The notes beneath the pieces are model-generated. The model worked only from the letters and a program-made list of their open reading frames with translations. It had not been told where the DNA came from and searched no databases. This document shows positions 63,781 to 64,000 of a stretch of 64,000 nucleotides of DNA, in pieces (positions within the stretch are counted from its first letter, which is position 1; each line of letters begins with the position of its first letter). Location of the stretch: the NCBI RefSeq assembly GCF_007625155.1, contig NZ_VMNK01000002.1, forward strand, positions 181,518 through 245,517, read 5' to 3'. Made by a program: the position numbers and the translations under genes. This DNA is from Denitromonas halophila (GTDB taxonomy: Bacteria > Pseudomonadota > Gammaproteobacteria > Burkholderiales > Rhodocyclaceae).

Positions 63781-64000
63781 TTACTTCTTCTTGCGTGCCG
63801 GCGGCACATCCGTACAACTGCCGTGGGCAATCTCCGCGGCCATGCCGATGCTCTCGCCGAGGGTCGGGTGGGGGTGGATGGTCTTGCCGATATCGACGGC
63901 ATCTGCACCCATCTCGATGGCCAGGCAGACCTCGCCGATCATGTCGCCCGCGGATGGGCCGACGATGGTGCCACCGATCACCCGATGCGTCTCCGCATCA
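63781..64000 (-). CDS. lpdA: dihydrolipoyl dehydrogenase, C-terminal part (5' end outside window)
   Basis: The last 72 residues are visible, ending ARKKK at TTA 63781-63783. GGTIVGPSAGDMIGEVCLAI and the active-site HPHPTLGES (His-Pro-x-Pro-Thr-x-x-Glu with the proton-relay His/Glu) are the interface domain of dihydrolipoamide dehydrogenase, the E3 of pyruvate and 2-oxoglutarate dehydrogenase complexes. The basic tail is slightly long. It probably ends a dehydrogenase-complex operon outside the window. Confidence 0.92.
   Translation of the reverse strand, partial: DAETHRVIGGTIVGPSAGDMIGEVCLAIEMGADAVDIGKTIHPHPTLGESIGMAAEIAHGSCTDVPPARKKK

Noticed and set aside
1..64000. CRISPR arrays, tRNA or rRNA genes, insertion sequences
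   Set aside because: No regularly spaced repeats, no cloverleaf or rRNA-like sequence and no transposase frame was seen by reading; a short or degenerate element could still be missed.

Overview
The window is about 64 kb of mostly GC-rich, densely coded chromosome from a betaproteobacterium, most likely of the Rhodocyclales (Azoarcus/Aromatoleum/Thauera-like). This is inferred from the tungsten aldehyde oxidoreductase plus tungstate transporter operon (known from Aromatoleum), single-chain pyruvate carboxylase, monomeric NADP isocitrate dehydrogenase, radC-rpmB-rpmG order and many LysR and TRAP genes. No rRNA, tRNA, CRISPR array or intact insertion sequence was seen.

Layout. 1-1830: end of glpK and overlapping glpD (glycerol catabolism). 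1911-4101: a chemotaxis pair, a stand-alone PAS protein and a CZB-type methyl-accepting protein, behind a candidate sigma-28 promoter. 4282-6018: a D-aminoacylase-type amidohydrolase. 6019-12865: an AT-richer accessory island with a giant Cap4-like-nuclease/STAND NTPase on the minus strand and, divergently, a CD-NTase-like nucleotidyltransferase plus a DUF6602 protein with an ExK nuclease-like motif. It is bordered by a decayed iron-sulfur motif and a decayed PaaI-type thioesterase. 13338-26755: pyruvate carboxylase, a small mechanosensitive channel, three GcvA-type LysR regulators and various metabolic genes. 26777-32305: two cyclic-di-GMP enzymes and a broken solute-binding protein. 32407-40394 and on: aceA, rraA, clpA-clpS, a cold-shock gene, rpmG/rpmB, radC, coaBC, dut and a Nudix gene. 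41343-43819: a flavocytochrome-c sulfide dehydrogenase pair divergent from soxYZ. 44078-47139: icd and an OmpA-like lipoprotein. 47202-55246: moeA divergent from aorABC, a MoaD-like gene, a small unknown gene and tupBCA, a self-contained tungsten enzyme unit. 55475-58641: a TRAP transporter. 59269-61324: an Lrp remnant, methionine gamma-lyase and its divergent Lrp regulator. 61383-64000: unknown conserved genes and the end of lpdA.

The strongest candidate for an undescribed system is the island at 6.6-12.4 kb. Its two divergent modules each combine a sensing or signalling domain (STAND NTPase; CD-NTase-like enzyme) with a restriction-fold nuclease-like domain (Cap4-like; DUF6602), the architecture expected of abortive-infection defence. 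Two previously silent losses are also visible: the thioesterase gene (a stop and two frameshifts) and the periplasmic sensor protein upstream of the large GGDEF-EAL gene (a deletion of roughly 110 codons). Functions given are predictions from motifs and gene context; no database search was run.
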